Source: Candidatus Bathyarchaeota archaeon (GTDB taxonomy: Archaea > Thermoproteota > Bathyarchaeia > Bathyarchaeales > Bathycorpusculaceae). Taken from it: a stretch of 32,718 nt of DNA. The stretch covers positions 1 through 32,718 of the forward strand of contig PLSP01000118.1 of the NCBI GenBank assembly GCA_003165195.1, written 5' to 3'. Shown piece after piece: positions 1 to 7,414 of the stretch. The notes under the pieces were generated by a model, which ran no database searches, was not told where the DNA came from, and saw only the letters and a program-made list of their open reading frames with translations. The translations under genes and the position numbers were made by a program. The number at the start of each line of letters is the position of its first letter. The stretch's first letter is position 1.

Positions 1-161
1 CCGTCGCCGTGTGGATTGGCAGCGGTTATAGTGTTTGGAATAGGATAAAGATGGAAAGCGTCGCCTTTAACTGTAGATACTGCTCCAATTGAAATAGCCA
101 TAGAACATACTAAGACTAAAGCGATAACAATAGCCATAGTTTTATGTTTAGATATTTGCAT
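1..161 (-). CDS. Surface PQQ-type protein, paralog, N-terminal fragment cut by window edge
   Basis: The first 53 codons of a secreted protein are present; the rest lies off the left edge. The ATG is at 159-161, preceded by AGGAG (170-174) with 8-nt spacing. The peptide starts MQISKHKT and continues with a hydrophobic signal-peptide segment. It is identical over the whole visible part to the N-terminus of the complete gene at 348-3377, so a tandem paralog with the same architecture is expected (inference). A TATA box and a leader hairpin lie upstream at 182-241. The open end cannot show whether the gene is intact. Confidence 0.8.
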   Translation of the reverse strand, partial: MQISKHKTMAIVIALVLVCSMAISIGAVSTVKGDAFHLYPIPNTITAANPHGD

Positions 162-187
162 CTTAATTTCTCCTAAATTTAATGAAC
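1..187. repeat. Long direct repeat, copy A (identical to 3217-3403)
   Basis: All 187 bases match 3217-3403 without a difference that I can find. The repeat covers the first 53 codons of two surface-protein genes, the Shine-Dalgarno and the left arm of the leader hairpin, then stops abruptly at 187/188. Perfect identity including silent positions points to a very recent duplication or gene conversion, or to an assembly edge placed in a repeat. Where the repeat ends inside the coding sequence is not visible because the window starts here. Confidence 0.95.
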
Positions 188-210
188 GAGGGCTAAAATG
201 CCCTGTTCAT
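182..210 (-). promoter_or_regulatory. Leader hairpin of the first surface-protein gene
   Basis: Arms ATGAAC (182-187) and GTTCAT (205-210) plus AGGGC (189-193) and GCCCT (200-204) pair around a 6-nt loop, with one bulged base at 188. With the TATA box at 234-241, transcription should start near 210-212, so the hairpin would be the very 5' end of the mRNA, just ahead of the AGGAG site. The paralog at 3402-3422 keeps a hairpin in the same place with a different sequence. A role in mRNA stability or translation control is inference. Confidence 0.5.
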
Positions 211-233
211 AGCCAGCTAAAGCCAAGAATTCG

Positions 234-241
234 TTTATAAA
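234..241 (-). promoter_or_regulatory. TATA box of the first surface-protein gene
   Basis: TTTATAAA reads as a consensus archaeal TATA box on the minus strand, 73 nt before the ATG at 161. The expected start of transcription about 26 nt downstream falls at the base of the leader hairpin. The second gene has CTTATAAG at 3447-3454 at the equivalent distance. Confidence 0.6.
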
Positions 242-298
242 ACTTTTGGAGAAGCGTTAAAGGCGTTAGAAAATAAAGGAAAATACGGGTTCAAAAGA

Positions 299-347
299 TT
301 AAGAAAAAAAAAGAAAAAAGGGTTGGTTTTTTTTGTTGGTTGCTTTC
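299..347 (-). terminator. T-rich terminator after the complete surface-protein gene
   Basis: Directly after the stop codon the minus strand reads through two thymidine runs (opposite the A runs at 303-318) and one A run (opposite T at 327-334). U-rich tracts without a strong hairpin are the usual archaeal termination signal. It separates the complete gene from the promoter of the next copy only about 60 bp further on. Confidence 0.55.
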
Positions 348-3300
348 TTATGGCTTTCTTCGCATTAGCAGAATGCTTGCTGCGCCAACTATTATGATGA
401 CGACAATTATGGCTGCTACTGCTGCAAAGAAGTCGCTGTTTGATACGCCGTTTGAAACAACGCTATTACTTGTTGGTGCTGTAGTTGCTGCAGCTTTGTC
501 TATCGCGAATGATGCCGTATCGTATGACCCATAATATGAGAGTGAACCGCCGAATGTTGCTGTCACCGAGAATTTGCCTGTGATTGTTGGGGTGTACTGG
601 AAGCTGAAGTGACCACTTGCGTCTGTTGTGGTAGTGCCTATTGCATAGCTGTTGCCGTTAGCGTCAGTGACTGATAGTTGAACTGTCACTCCTGTGATGT
701 TGCTTGGCATGACCTGTTCCATGTATACATATTGCATCCATGCACTTTCGCTTGCATCAGAGACTGCTGGAACGCCATTGGGGAAGTTTGCTTTCACCGT
801 TGTTTGTTGTGATCCCGCGGAAACGTCGTATACTGAGCCTGAGATTACAAGTGATCCGCCTAGTTGGGTGGAGTCGCCTGGTGCGTTGACAATGGTTTGC
901 GTTGGTCCTTGGCCTAGAGCGTAGAATTGTCCGTCGTAGTTGTTAAAGTAAACCATTATGCCGTCTGCTACTGCTGCTGCGGATGGGTAGACCCATGAGT
1001 TGAGTGCCCATTCTAATTGGCCGTTGGGATTGGTGGTTGTTGCGTTCAAGCATTTCATTTGGTTGCCTGCTTCTAGAGGTGTTTCTGCTGAGTGCTCGTG
1101 TACTCCAACATATAGGTTGCCGCCTGCGATAAGCGTCATCATTCCAGGGCTAGATTTGATTACTCCTGCGGTTCCTGGTGGGATAACTGCATATCTCCAG
1201 ACTAGTTGTCCAGTGACAAGGCTGTATGCTGAGATTGAGCCGCTGTAGCCGCCTGTGAATAGCATGCCATATGCTGTCTTAACTTGTGTGCCCGAGATCA
1301 AGCTTGGCCATGTATAGTAGCCGTATGGACTAATGGTTGCAGATTGAGCGTCTGTCTGGAACATTAGTGCGCCAGTGGTCATATTCCAAACGAAGAATGT
1401 TTGGCTTGGAACTTCCATTGCTATGAAAACGTCTGCGTTAGGATCTGCGTGTTCGAACAGAAGGTTCTGGTTTCCAGTGAATGAGTCCGCGCTTGTTGGG
1501 TTTACGTCAGTGGTGATTGTGGTCATGTAGAGTAGGGGTGCAGTGGTTGATTGTTGGTTTAGGCCGTTGATGTTGATTGCCCAGACCGTAACGTTGTCAG
1601 GGTATGCATATGATGGTGCACCGGTGCCTGTTGGCCACGTTGCGTTGTAACCCCATACGAAGTTATTCACGGATGCCGCGCCGACTGTTGGTGCTGTGGC
1701 AAAGTGTACTGGGGAGCCTTGGTAGGTTAATGTCACGTTGAAATCGTAGCTTGCGGGAATTGTTGCAAAGGAACTAACGCCGCTTGCATATAGTAAGTTT
1801 GGATTTGGTGCCCACGTTGTTCCGTTCCAGTATGTGCCTGCTGGCTGTGAGGGTGTAATTGGTACGTTGGCTTGGTAGGGCAGTGTTGATGGAGCTGAAC
1901 CTGACGAGATTGTTGGAATTACTTTGGATGAGTTCCATTCGGCCATATAGTAGTTGGTTGCGTTGGAGAATAATTGGTAGCGTAGTCCTTCACCGCTTGG
2001 ACCTTGAATTTCAACGCCGCTAGGGACGTTAAGGAGGTGAAGTTCAGGGTAACCGTATTCAGGTTGGTAACCGACTGTGTAGCCAGTAGTAAATAGCCAG
2101 CCTGGGTTTTGTATACCGTGTTCGTTAACGTCGTCTTGGTCGTAATAGTAGCCGAATTGTGGTAGGTTACGTGCGCCTGTTACTGCAGTTGTGTTGACTT
2201 GGTACAGGAATTGCCCTGTTTTAAGATCAAGGCAGTTGTAGAGTTCGCTGTAGCCAGTGGAATAGAGGCTTGGGGAGTAGTAGACTCTGCCATACATTAT
2301 GATTGGTCCTTCTCCGCCGTAGGTTGGCTGAGTGAATCGTGGTTGGTATTGTGAGCCTGTGTTGAAGGAGTTTGCAATTCGTCCAGTGTTGCTTCCACCG
2401 AGAATGCCTGAGTCTTCTTCGGGTCTTGTCCACAATATGTGGCCGCTCATTGGTGCTGTTCCGTCTGGTTGATATGCGTTTTGTTGGCCGCCGTTGTTTA
2501 GGTCATGGCCGTTTTCGAGCCAGTTGGATGCGATTGCGTACCATTCGACGTTCTGCTGGTTTATTGGGCGTGTCCAGAATTGTGTTGGGACTGGGTTGTA
2601 GCTAGGTGCTGTTAAGCCTGTAAGTGATACTGGGTTTTGCTGTACGACTAGTGTTGTTGTGTAGCTGCTTGCTAGGAATTTAACGCCGTAGTAGTCAGGA
2701 CTGCCGCCTTGGTTGGTGGAATTCCACATGTAGGTGAACGGAAGGAAGTTAACGGTGAATGTGTAGTTGCCTACTGTGTCTGGTGTATAGCTCATGTATG
2801 TTGAACCTGTAGAGTCGGACTGGAACACAAGTTGTCCGTTGACTGTCTGGATTGAGTTTTGGCTCCAAGAAGAGTATGCTGGTGGTGTTGATGTTGGATA
2901 GTTTTCTACTGTTCCGTTTGGTGTGGTTACTTGGAAGGTGTAGTCATATCGAATCAGGTTTGTTGCCAATGCGCTTGGGGGAAGTTGTGGGTTGAACATG
3001 ACAATGTTGTCTGATTGACCGATACCGATCGGGTTAGGCGCGGTAATAATGAAGACGTGTGTAGGAATCTGGTCATGGAATCGCTGGAAGTTAAGGGTTC
3101 TTGTGGGTATGCCTTCGGTTGTGGTTTGACCTTGAGCTGCTGAACCAGTTATGTTCTGATCCATGCCTGCCCAATTCAATCCGGCTTGTATTAGGCCGTA
3201 AGTGTAGTTGTCGTAACCGTCGCCGTGTGGATTGGCAGCGGTTATAGTGTTTGGAATAGGATAAAGATGGAAAGCGTCGCCTTTAACTGTAGATACTGCT

Positions 3301-3377
3301 CCAATTGAAATAGCCATAGAACATACTAAGACTAAAGCGATAACAATAGCCATAGTTTTATGTTTAGATATTTGCAT
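348..3377 (-). CDS. Secreted, membrane-anchored PQQ-like beta-propeller/Ig-domain surface protein
   Basis: Predicted 1009-aa surface protein. The start is the ATG at 3375-3377 because AGGAG lies 8 nt before it and a signal peptide follows at once; an upstream in-frame extension of 46 residues is basic and lies in the leader. Order: signal peptide (about 1-30), Ig-like region with TTLVVQQNP near residue 230, a conserved linker with PVPTQFWTRPIN, PQQ-type propeller repeats with YNCLDLKTGQFLYQV and SAYSLVTGQLVWRY, a C-terminal Ig-like domain (TTTDASGHFSFQYTP), then one transmembrane helix ending in MRRKP. Rich in N-glycosylation sequons and poor in Cys, as usual for archaeal cell-surface proteins. 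Ligand unknown; no PQQ enzyme function is implied. It has its own TATA box and is flanked by a near-identical paralog and a paralog remnant. Confidence 0.85.
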   Translation of the reverse strand: MQISKHKTMAIVIALVLVCSMAISIGAVSTVKGDAFHLYPIPNTITAANPHGDGYDNYTYGLIQAGLNWAGMDQNITGSAAQGQTTTEGIPTRTLNFQRFHDQIPTHVFIITAPNPIGIGQSDNIVMFNPQLPPSALATNLIRYDYTFQVTTPNGTVENYPTSTPPAYSSWSQNSIQTVNGQLVFQSDSTGSTYMSYTPDTVGNYTFTVNFLPFTYMWNSTNQGGSPDYYGVKFLASSYTTTLVVQQNPVSLTGLTAPSYNPVPTQFWTRPINQQNVEWYAIASNWLENGHDLNNGGQQNAYQPDGTAPMSGHILWTRPEEDSGILGGSNTGRIANSFNTGSQYQPRFTQPTYGGEGPIIMYGRVYYSPSLYSTGYSELYNCLDLKTGQFLYQVNTTAVTGARNLPQFGYYYDQDDVNEHGIQNPGWLFTTGYTVGYQPEYGYPELHLLNVPSGVEIQGPSGEGLRYQLFSNATNYYMAEWNSSKVIPTISSGSAPSTLPYQANVPITPSQPAGTYWNGTTWAPNPNLLYASGVSSFATIPASYDFNVTLTYQGSPVHFATAPTVGAASVNNFVWGYNATWPTGTGAPSYAYPDNVTVWAININGLNQQSTTAPLLYMTTITTDVNPTSADSFTGNQNLLFEHADPNADVFIAMEVPSQTFFVWNMTTGALMFQTDAQSATISPYGYYTWPSLISGTQVKTAYGMLFTGGYSGSISAYSLVTGQLVWRYAVIPPGTAGVIKSSPGMMTLIAGGNLYVGVHEHSAETPLEAGNQMKCLNATTTNPNGQLEWALNSWVYPSAAAVADGIMVYFNNYDGQFYALGQGPTQTIVNAPGDSTQLGGSLVISGSVYDVSAGSQQTTVKANFPNGVPAVSDASESAWMQYVYMEQVMPSNITGVTVQLSVTDANGNSYAIGTTTTDASGHFSFQYTPTITGKFSVTATFGGSLSYYGSYDTASFAIDKAAATTAPTSNSVVSNGVSNSDFFAAVAAIIVVIIIVGAASILLMRRKP

Positions 3378-3403
3378 CTTAATTTCTCCTAAATTTAATG
3401 AAC
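3217..3403. repeat. Long direct repeat, copy B (identical to 1-187)
   Basis: This is the second copy of the 187-bp perfect direct repeat, offset by 3216 bp. It spans the 5' end of the complete surface-protein gene and part of its leader. Beyond 3403 the two leaders differ in sequence, although TATA box and hairpin positions are kept. Confidence 0.95.
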
Positions 3404-3454
3404 AAGACCTCTGAGATCTTGTCCTTAGCCTTTTTAGTGAGATTCGCTTATAAG
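3402..3454 (-). promoter_or_regulatory. TATA box and leader hairpin of the complete surface-protein gene
   Basis: CTTATAAG at 3447-3454 is a TATA box. About 26 nt further, ACAAGA (3402-3407) and TCTTGT (3417-3422) can form a hairpin whose top is extended by TC/GA pairs at 3410-3416. The layout TATA, 5'-terminal hairpin, AGGAG, ATG matches that of the first copy although the bases differ outside the repeat. Confidence 0.5.
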
Positions 3455-3546
3455 ACTTGTGGAATAATCTTCGAAGTGGCAGAAAATAAAGGTTAAATAA
3501 ACCGTTTAAAGGCAAAAAAAGTAAAAATGAAGCTTATTTTATTTTT

Positions 3547-3633
3547 TTATGACCATTTCTTAAGGCTTAGCAGAATTAAACCGTCAATTACAATGACAAC
3601 AACTATTATGGCAGCCCTATGCTTAGACTGTTG
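3547..3633 (-). pseudogene. C-terminal remnant of a third surface-protein paralog
   Basis: Reading minus-strand codons up from TAA at 3547-3549 gives a peptide with AAIIVVVIVIDGLILLSLKK, clearly alike in layout to the C-terminal helix AAIIVVIIIVGAASILLMRR of the complete gene. The frame is closed by TAG at 3634-3636 and no propeller or signal-peptide sequence lies further upstream before secY. A T-rich stretch follows, as after the intact gene. This is best read as the decayed 3' end of another member of the tandem family. Confidence 0.6.
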
Positions 3634-3636
3634 CTA

Positions 3637-3833
3637 GGTCACGCACTGTTACTGGTGCATCATTATCGTCCTGTAGATGAGGGACTCTCAAACAATTTCG
3701 AGAGGAATGGGAAATGCCCTACCCAAAAAAATTGGAGCTCCCGGTTTATCTTTTTATGAGATTTGCATAAAAACACTTCAAAACATGAAGAAATACTGAC
3801 GAAAGCAAATGAAAATATGTGGCTACTTTTTTT
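3637..3833. other. Gap between surface-protein remnant and secY, no clear gene
   Basis: The stretch from the leader of the complete surface-protein gene to the end of secY (about 480 bp) holds the pseudogene scrap and, here, AT-rich sequence. A 22-codon minus-strand frame beginning TTG AGA GTC and ending at TAA near 3629-3697 looks vaguely coding but is too short to name. No RNA gene is recognised. Confidence 0.4.
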
Positions 3834-3886
3834 AGAAAAAACTCTTACAAGAAAAAAATTGAAAAAACAATAAGAGAGGGTGTTTG
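3834..3886 (-). terminator. Terminator of the ribosomal operon after secY
   Basis: After the secY stop the minus strand has three T runs of six to seven (opposite the A runs at 3836-3841, 3852-3858 and 3863-3868), and CTCTTA/TAAGAG can pair across them. This fits a U-tract terminator closing the uL15-SecY end of the operon. Confidence 0.6.
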
Positions 3887-3887
3887 G

Positions 3888-5321
3888 TTATTCCCCGATG
3901 ATTCGTCTGAATGCCGGGAACATTTCTGCTGCCCGCTCACGCATAAGCAACTCGTAATACTGGTAGATGATTCCTACTGACAGCAAGATACCTGTGCCTG
4001 TTCCGAAAGCGCCTAGGAAATCTGCACCTGCAGCGGTGATTCCGACAATTATTCCGCCTAGCACAGTGACGATGGGTATGTAGCGCTTAAGAACTGCCTC
4101 AATGGGTCGTCCGGATCTGCGGTAACCTGGAATCTGCATGCCTGAATCCATTAGCTGCTGGGCCACTTTTGAGGGACCTAAACCGCCGACTTCTAGCCAA
4201 ATCAGGGAGAAGACAGCGCAGAAAGCCACTATTACGCCTAAGTAGAATGCGGCTCTGAAGGGATCAGCAACGACTTGTATGATGTTTGATGGTGCAGTTG
4301 TAAGGTATGCTAGACCACCTACAGGTGCAACCGCGTTGGTTGTTGCGTTGTAGCTAAAGTCGCCAATTACTCTAAAGAGTAAGTTTGTTCCTGGAGCAGG
4401 CCGACCAAGTTGGCTCCAGAGTAGTTGTGAGAAGAAGTAAACGTTTGCGAAAAGGGCAGATGCAAATATGACAGGAAGGTTTGAAACGTATAGGAGTTTA
4501 ATTGGGTATCTGCTTCTGAAGCCTTTGTAGCCTGCGTAACTCATTGGAAGCTCAATTCTTATGCCGTTTAAGTAAATAACTCCCATGAAGATTCCGATGG
4601 TTGCAAAGAACCCTAGCAGTGTCGGGTAGGTTCCTTGAATAGTTCCAAAAGAGAAAATCGTGAATGAGTTGCTACCGTTGAAGGGATTAACGCGGTTTAC
4701 GAAGGCACTCAAGGCGCCAACGAACAAGCCGGTGCCCGGTGAGAATGTATCCCAGAAAATGCTCTGTGCCACACCTGCCATGATGAATAGGCTGATTCCG
4801 CTGCCTAGGCCCCATCCTTTTTGGACGAGTTCATCCATTAACATGACTACTACTCCAGTTGCTATCAACTGCAGGAAAATAATTAGCATAACACCGCCTG
4901 TAAGCGAACCGTACATACCACTTATGATGTAAGCGGCGGCTTGAATGCCTGTAAGGCCAATGCTGAAGACTTTGCTGGCTATGGTGAATAAGCCTCTATC
5001 TTCAGGGTCTGACATGTCACATTGGATAATCGAAGAACCAGCAAGCAACTGGAGAATTAACCCTGCGGTAACAATGGGTCCAATACCCAGCTCCATTAAT
5101 GTTCCACGGTTAGATGCGAAAATAACTCTTAACTGGCTAAAATTGTCTGCTGCTGAAGATGAGACACCATAAAGTGGAATTTGAGCCATGACAAGGAAAA
5201 TAACTAGAACGAGGCCGGTCCAGAAGATTTTCTCGTTAAAACTAACTTTACGTTCAGGCTTCTTTATTTCAGGTAAGACTCTTCCTATGGGCTTGAAGAG
5301 TCCGAGAAATCTGCCGGCCAT
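3888..5321 (-). CDS. secY: Preprotein translocase subunit SecY
   Basis: 477-aa channel subunit of the SecYE-beta (Sec61-type) translocon, which threads proteins through or into the cytoplasmic membrane. About ten hydrophobic segments are visible. The family's plug/TM2 region appears as the segment around LGIGPIVTAGLILQLLAGS, and LVQKGWGLGSGISLFI and the cytoplasmic loop GYKGFRSRYPIKLLYVSN are typical of archaeal SecY. Length is normal for archaea. The start ATG gives the expected short N-terminus before the first helix. It follows uL15 by 9 nt as the last gene of the operon, the usual archaeal position; adk, which often follows, is absent here. Confidence 0.97.
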   Translation of the reverse strand: MAGRFLGLFKPIGRVLPEIKKPERKVSFNEKIFWTGLVLVIFLVMAQIPLYGVSSSAADNFSQLRVIFASNRGTLMELGIGPIVTAGLILQLLAGSSIIQCDMSDPEDRGLFTIASKVFSIGLTGIQAAAYIISGMYGSLTGGVMLIIFLQLIATGVVVMLMDELVQKGWGLGSGISLFIMAGVAQSIFWDTFSPGTGLFVGALSAFVNRVNPFNGSNSFTIFSFGTIQGTYPTLLGFFATIGIFMGVIYLNGIRIELPMSYAGYKGFRSRYPIKLLYVSNLPVIFASALFANVYFFSQLLWSQLGRPAPGTNLLFRVIGDFSYNATTNAVAPVGGLAYLTTAPSNIIQVVADPFRAAFYLGVIVAFCAVFSLIWLEVGGLGPSKVAQQLMDSGMQIPGYRRSGRPIEAVLKRYIPIVTVLGGIIVGITAAGADFLGAFGTGTGILLSVGIIYQYYELLMRERAAEMFPAFRRIIGE

Positions 5322-5330
5322 TTAGCAGCC

Positions 5331-5756
5331 TTACTCTCCAGTGGTTTGCAAACCTACGATTTCGCCGCCAGCTTCTGCGATTTTTGTAGCTGCAGATTTT
5401 GAGTAGGATGCGACGTGTATTATTAATGGCTTTGTGACTTTTCCAGTGCCTAAGAGCTTGGTGTAGCCCATTTCGGTCAGGTTAATTTGCGGCTTTTCCT
5501 GCTGGCTTACCTCCACTAGTTCCTCGAGTTTTTTGAGGTTAATTGTATTCACTTTACTGTGAACGCTCTTAGGTGAGGTGAAACCGCTTTTGCCAAAGTA
5601 GTTAGGCTCATGGGTCACAACCCAGCTCCATAGGTGCTTGTGACGCCCAACTTTCCTGTGTCCTTTTGAGCCTGAATCACGGTGTTGGCCTATCCTGCCG
5701 TAGCCTTGTGTTCTGGAACCTCTAAATTTTCGAATTTTTCTTAGTTTATGCGGCAT
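5331..5756 (-). CDS. rpl15: Large ribosomal subunit protein uL15
   Basis: 141-aa protein of the 50S subunit. The N-terminus is the typical Arg/Gly-rich extension (KIRKFRGSRTQGYGRIGQHR), and the C-terminal half has the globular uL15 fold ending near GGEIVGLQTT. The ATG overlaps the last 11 nt of the upstream Hsp20 gene in another frame, so translation is probably coupled. In most archaea uL15 directly follows uL30; here the Hsp20 gene and 700 bp of non-coding DNA separate them. Confidence 0.96.
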   Translation of the reverse strand: MPHKLRKIRKFRGSRTQGYGRIGQHRDSGSKGHRKVGRHKHLWSWVVTHEPNYFGKSGFTSPKSVHSKVNTINLKKLEELVEVSQQEKPQINLTEMGYTKLLGTGKVTKPLIIHVASYSKSAATKIAEAGGEIVGLQTTGE

Positions 5757-6222
5757 TTTGGTCAGCTTCTTTGTTTATTGTTGTTTCTTGTTTGATTGCT
5801 GATTCAGCTTTTTTCAGCTTAATTTCGAGCACACCATTCTTGAATTTGGTGTACATAATGTCTGGAATCACTACCTTCGGAAGATTTAAACTTTTATAAT
5901 AGCGCCGATCCTTCGACTTTGCCGACAGAGTGATTTTTTGGTCTTTAACATGAATCTTAAGTGTTTCTTTGTTAAACCCCGCAATTTCAGCGATAACTGT
6001 GATGTAGTTGTTTTCTTGGAAAATGTCGATCAAAGGTTTTGGCTCTTCCATATTGCGCTTGCCCAAGTTTTTGGGTGTACGAAAGCTTGGGGGGACAGAA
6101 ATTGATTTTACTCGGCAAAGATGCTCAGGTTTGCTTGTTCTTTGCTTACTCGTTTTAATCGGTGGATTATTGAAATCTAGCCATTTACGGTTTCTTGTTG
6201 TTCGTTTCCATTTTGCGCTCAC
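5746..6222 (-). CDS. Small heat-shock protein, Hsp20/alpha-crystallin family
   Basis: 158 aa. Residues about 60-140 form an alpha-crystallin domain: PLIDIFQENNYITVIAEIAG, then the beta strands LKIHVKDQKITLSA and the C-terminal signature FKNGVLEIKLKK. sHSPs are ATP-independent holdases. The 55-residue N-terminus is very basic (KWKRTTRNRK), unlike typical sHSPs, and could favour RNA or ribosome contact (inference). The start is GTG at 6222, 6 nt after GGAGGGGG. It has its own TATA box at 6264-6273 and overlaps rpl15 by 11 nt, so it heads the hsp20-rpl15-secY unit. An Hsp20 gene is not a standard member of the archaeal spc cluster. The second Hsp20 of the window (24643-25236) shares the YYK-LP strand motif but has an acidic N-terminus. 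Confidence 0.9.
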   Translation of the reverse strand: MSAKWKRTTRNRKWLDFNNPPIKTSKQRTSKPEHLCRVKSISVPPSFRTPKNLGKRNMEEPKPLIDIFQENNYITVIAEIAGFNKETLKIHVKDQKITLSAKSKDRRYYKSLNLPKVVIPDIMYTKFKNGVLEIKLKKAESAIKQETTINKEADQNAA

Positions 6223-6263
6223 TTTATTCCCCCTCCAATTGACTAACGAGTTTCTTCATCCAG

Positions 6264-6273
6264 ATTATAAAAC
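6264..6273 (-). promoter_or_regulatory. TATA box for hsp20-rpl15-secY
   Basis: The minus strand reads GTTTTATAAT, a good archaeal TATA box. Transcription would begin near 6240, giving a short leader of about 18 nt that carries the strong GGAGGGGG site ahead of the GTG at 6222. This suggests independent expression of the last three genes. Confidence 0.6.
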
Positions 6274-6287
6274 GTATCGCACATAAA

Positions 6288-6924
6288 CGAGCAGAAAACA
6301 TGCAATAGCAATGAAGCAGTTTGCCCGAGAAAATGGCGATTGCATGCCTATTCTTGATGTTATGGGCATGAATTAAAAGATGTTATTGCCCCCTTTGAGC
6401 AATAAGACAAAGAATTTCATGCTTGACATACGAAGTGTCATCTGCTCAACAACTTTGGAGTTCAATTACAGATGCTGTGGAAACTTGAGTACTACTTCTT
6501 TGCAGTTCCCTTGCGGCTGGGAGGCTTCATCATGGGTGTGGTAGTTCATATTACAGTTTCGTGTTCAACTATGAATTCAGTCGTCAGCTACTCTCTAAAG
6601 AAAAAATGCAATTGGACCACAGGGTAAAAACACGCCAAAAACGTTGACACAAGAAAGAGCACATTCTTAAAAAAGAACAATGCAAGATACCACCAGTCCC
6701 AGTTTAAACGTGAACTTTCCGCGGCTAAAAACAATCAAGGCCAAACCTCTTTCTGGTATACAAAATAGCCATTCAGCCACCAACCAAGTGGCTTTGGAGA
6801 AACTTCACTTAATTGCTTTGACTCATAAGAATTGAGACTGTGAACGGTTTTTAAGTAATTAGCCTAGCCTAGTCTAAACTGCTAAAAAGTTGAAGATACA
6901 AAAATTGATGATAAAAGCTGGCTT
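6288..6924. other. Non-coding break inside the ribosomal operon
   Basis: Nearly 640 bp lie between uL30 and the Hsp20 promoter, whereas all other spacings in the operon are 12 nt or less. No long frame is open on either strand. I see hairpins at 6343-6370 (CATGCC/GGCATG core), 6383-6405 (TTATTGC/GCAATAA, 9-nt loop) and 6424-6439 (TGACA/TGTCA), and minus-strand T runs opposite 6600-6606 and 6668-6673 that could end the upstream transcript. The best short frame is listed separately at 6472-6627. Confidence 0.6.
6472..6627 (+). CDS. Possible 51-aa membrane peptide in the operon break
   Basis: An ATG at 6472, with GGAG about 11 nt upstream, opens 51 codons on the strand opposite the ribosomal genes. 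The product has one hydrophobic segment (about 8-30, including VPLRLGGFIMGVVVHIT) and a basic end with SLKKKC. I recognise no family. Such a short frame can arise by chance and there is no obvious TATA box, so this is only a candidate. Confidence 0.25.
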   Translation: MLWKLEYYFFAVPLRLGGFIMGVVVHITVSCSTMNSVVSYSLKKKCNWTTG

Positions 6925-7413
6925 TTAGACCATGCGTTTTACTAGTTCGTTTATCGCTTCTCCACGGTAGCCTGCTTCGCCGCCTGCGTTGAAGCCCCTT
7001 TTGGTTTTACCCTTGTAACCTTTAGATGGTGGATGAAGCCTGAAGCGCGGTACTATGTCTGGCAGTTTTTGGAATTGTGTTTTGCAGGTTACTATGGCGT
7101 CTGCAAGGTCATCGATAGATGTGTAACCTATTTTCTGGATATATTCGTCAGTTAATTTTTTGTCGCCTGCAAGCTTTGCGCGTTTTTGAAGCATCATAGA
7201 AACGGTTTCTTTTGTTGGTTCGCCCCATGTAACGTAGCTGTTTACCCGCTGCAGCATTCCTTTGTAAGCTGCTCGGCTATCGATGATGACTGCATGGTTT
7301 GTGTGACTTAGATGAAGGAATTGAAGTGTTTCTCGTGCTTCTCTTTGGGCACGAATTGTTCCCGTGATTTTGACGACAACTATGCATTTGCATTCTTCAG
7401 TTTTTTGCGCCAA
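6925..7413 (-). CDS. rpl30: Large ribosomal subunit protein uL30
   Basis: 162-aa archaeal-type uL30, longer than the bacterial form because of the C-terminal domain. The N-terminal core has IVVVKITGTIRAQREARETL and the L-L-H-x-N-H motif (LHLSHTNHAVI). The C-terminal part holds RFRLHPPSKGYKGKTKRG, typical of archaeal and eukaryotic uL30. It follows uS5 after 1 nt. It is the last gene before the 700-bp break and may be the end of the first transcript. Confidence 0.96.
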   Translation of the reverse strand: MAQKTEECKCIVVVKITGTIRAQREARETLQFLHLSHTNHAVIIDSRAAYKGMLQRVNSYVTWGEPTKETVSMMLQKRAKLAGDKKLTDEYIQKIGYTSIDDLADAIVTCKTQFQKLPDIVPRFRLHPPSKGYKGKTKRGFNAGGEAGYRGEAINELVKRMV

Positions 7414-7414
7414 T

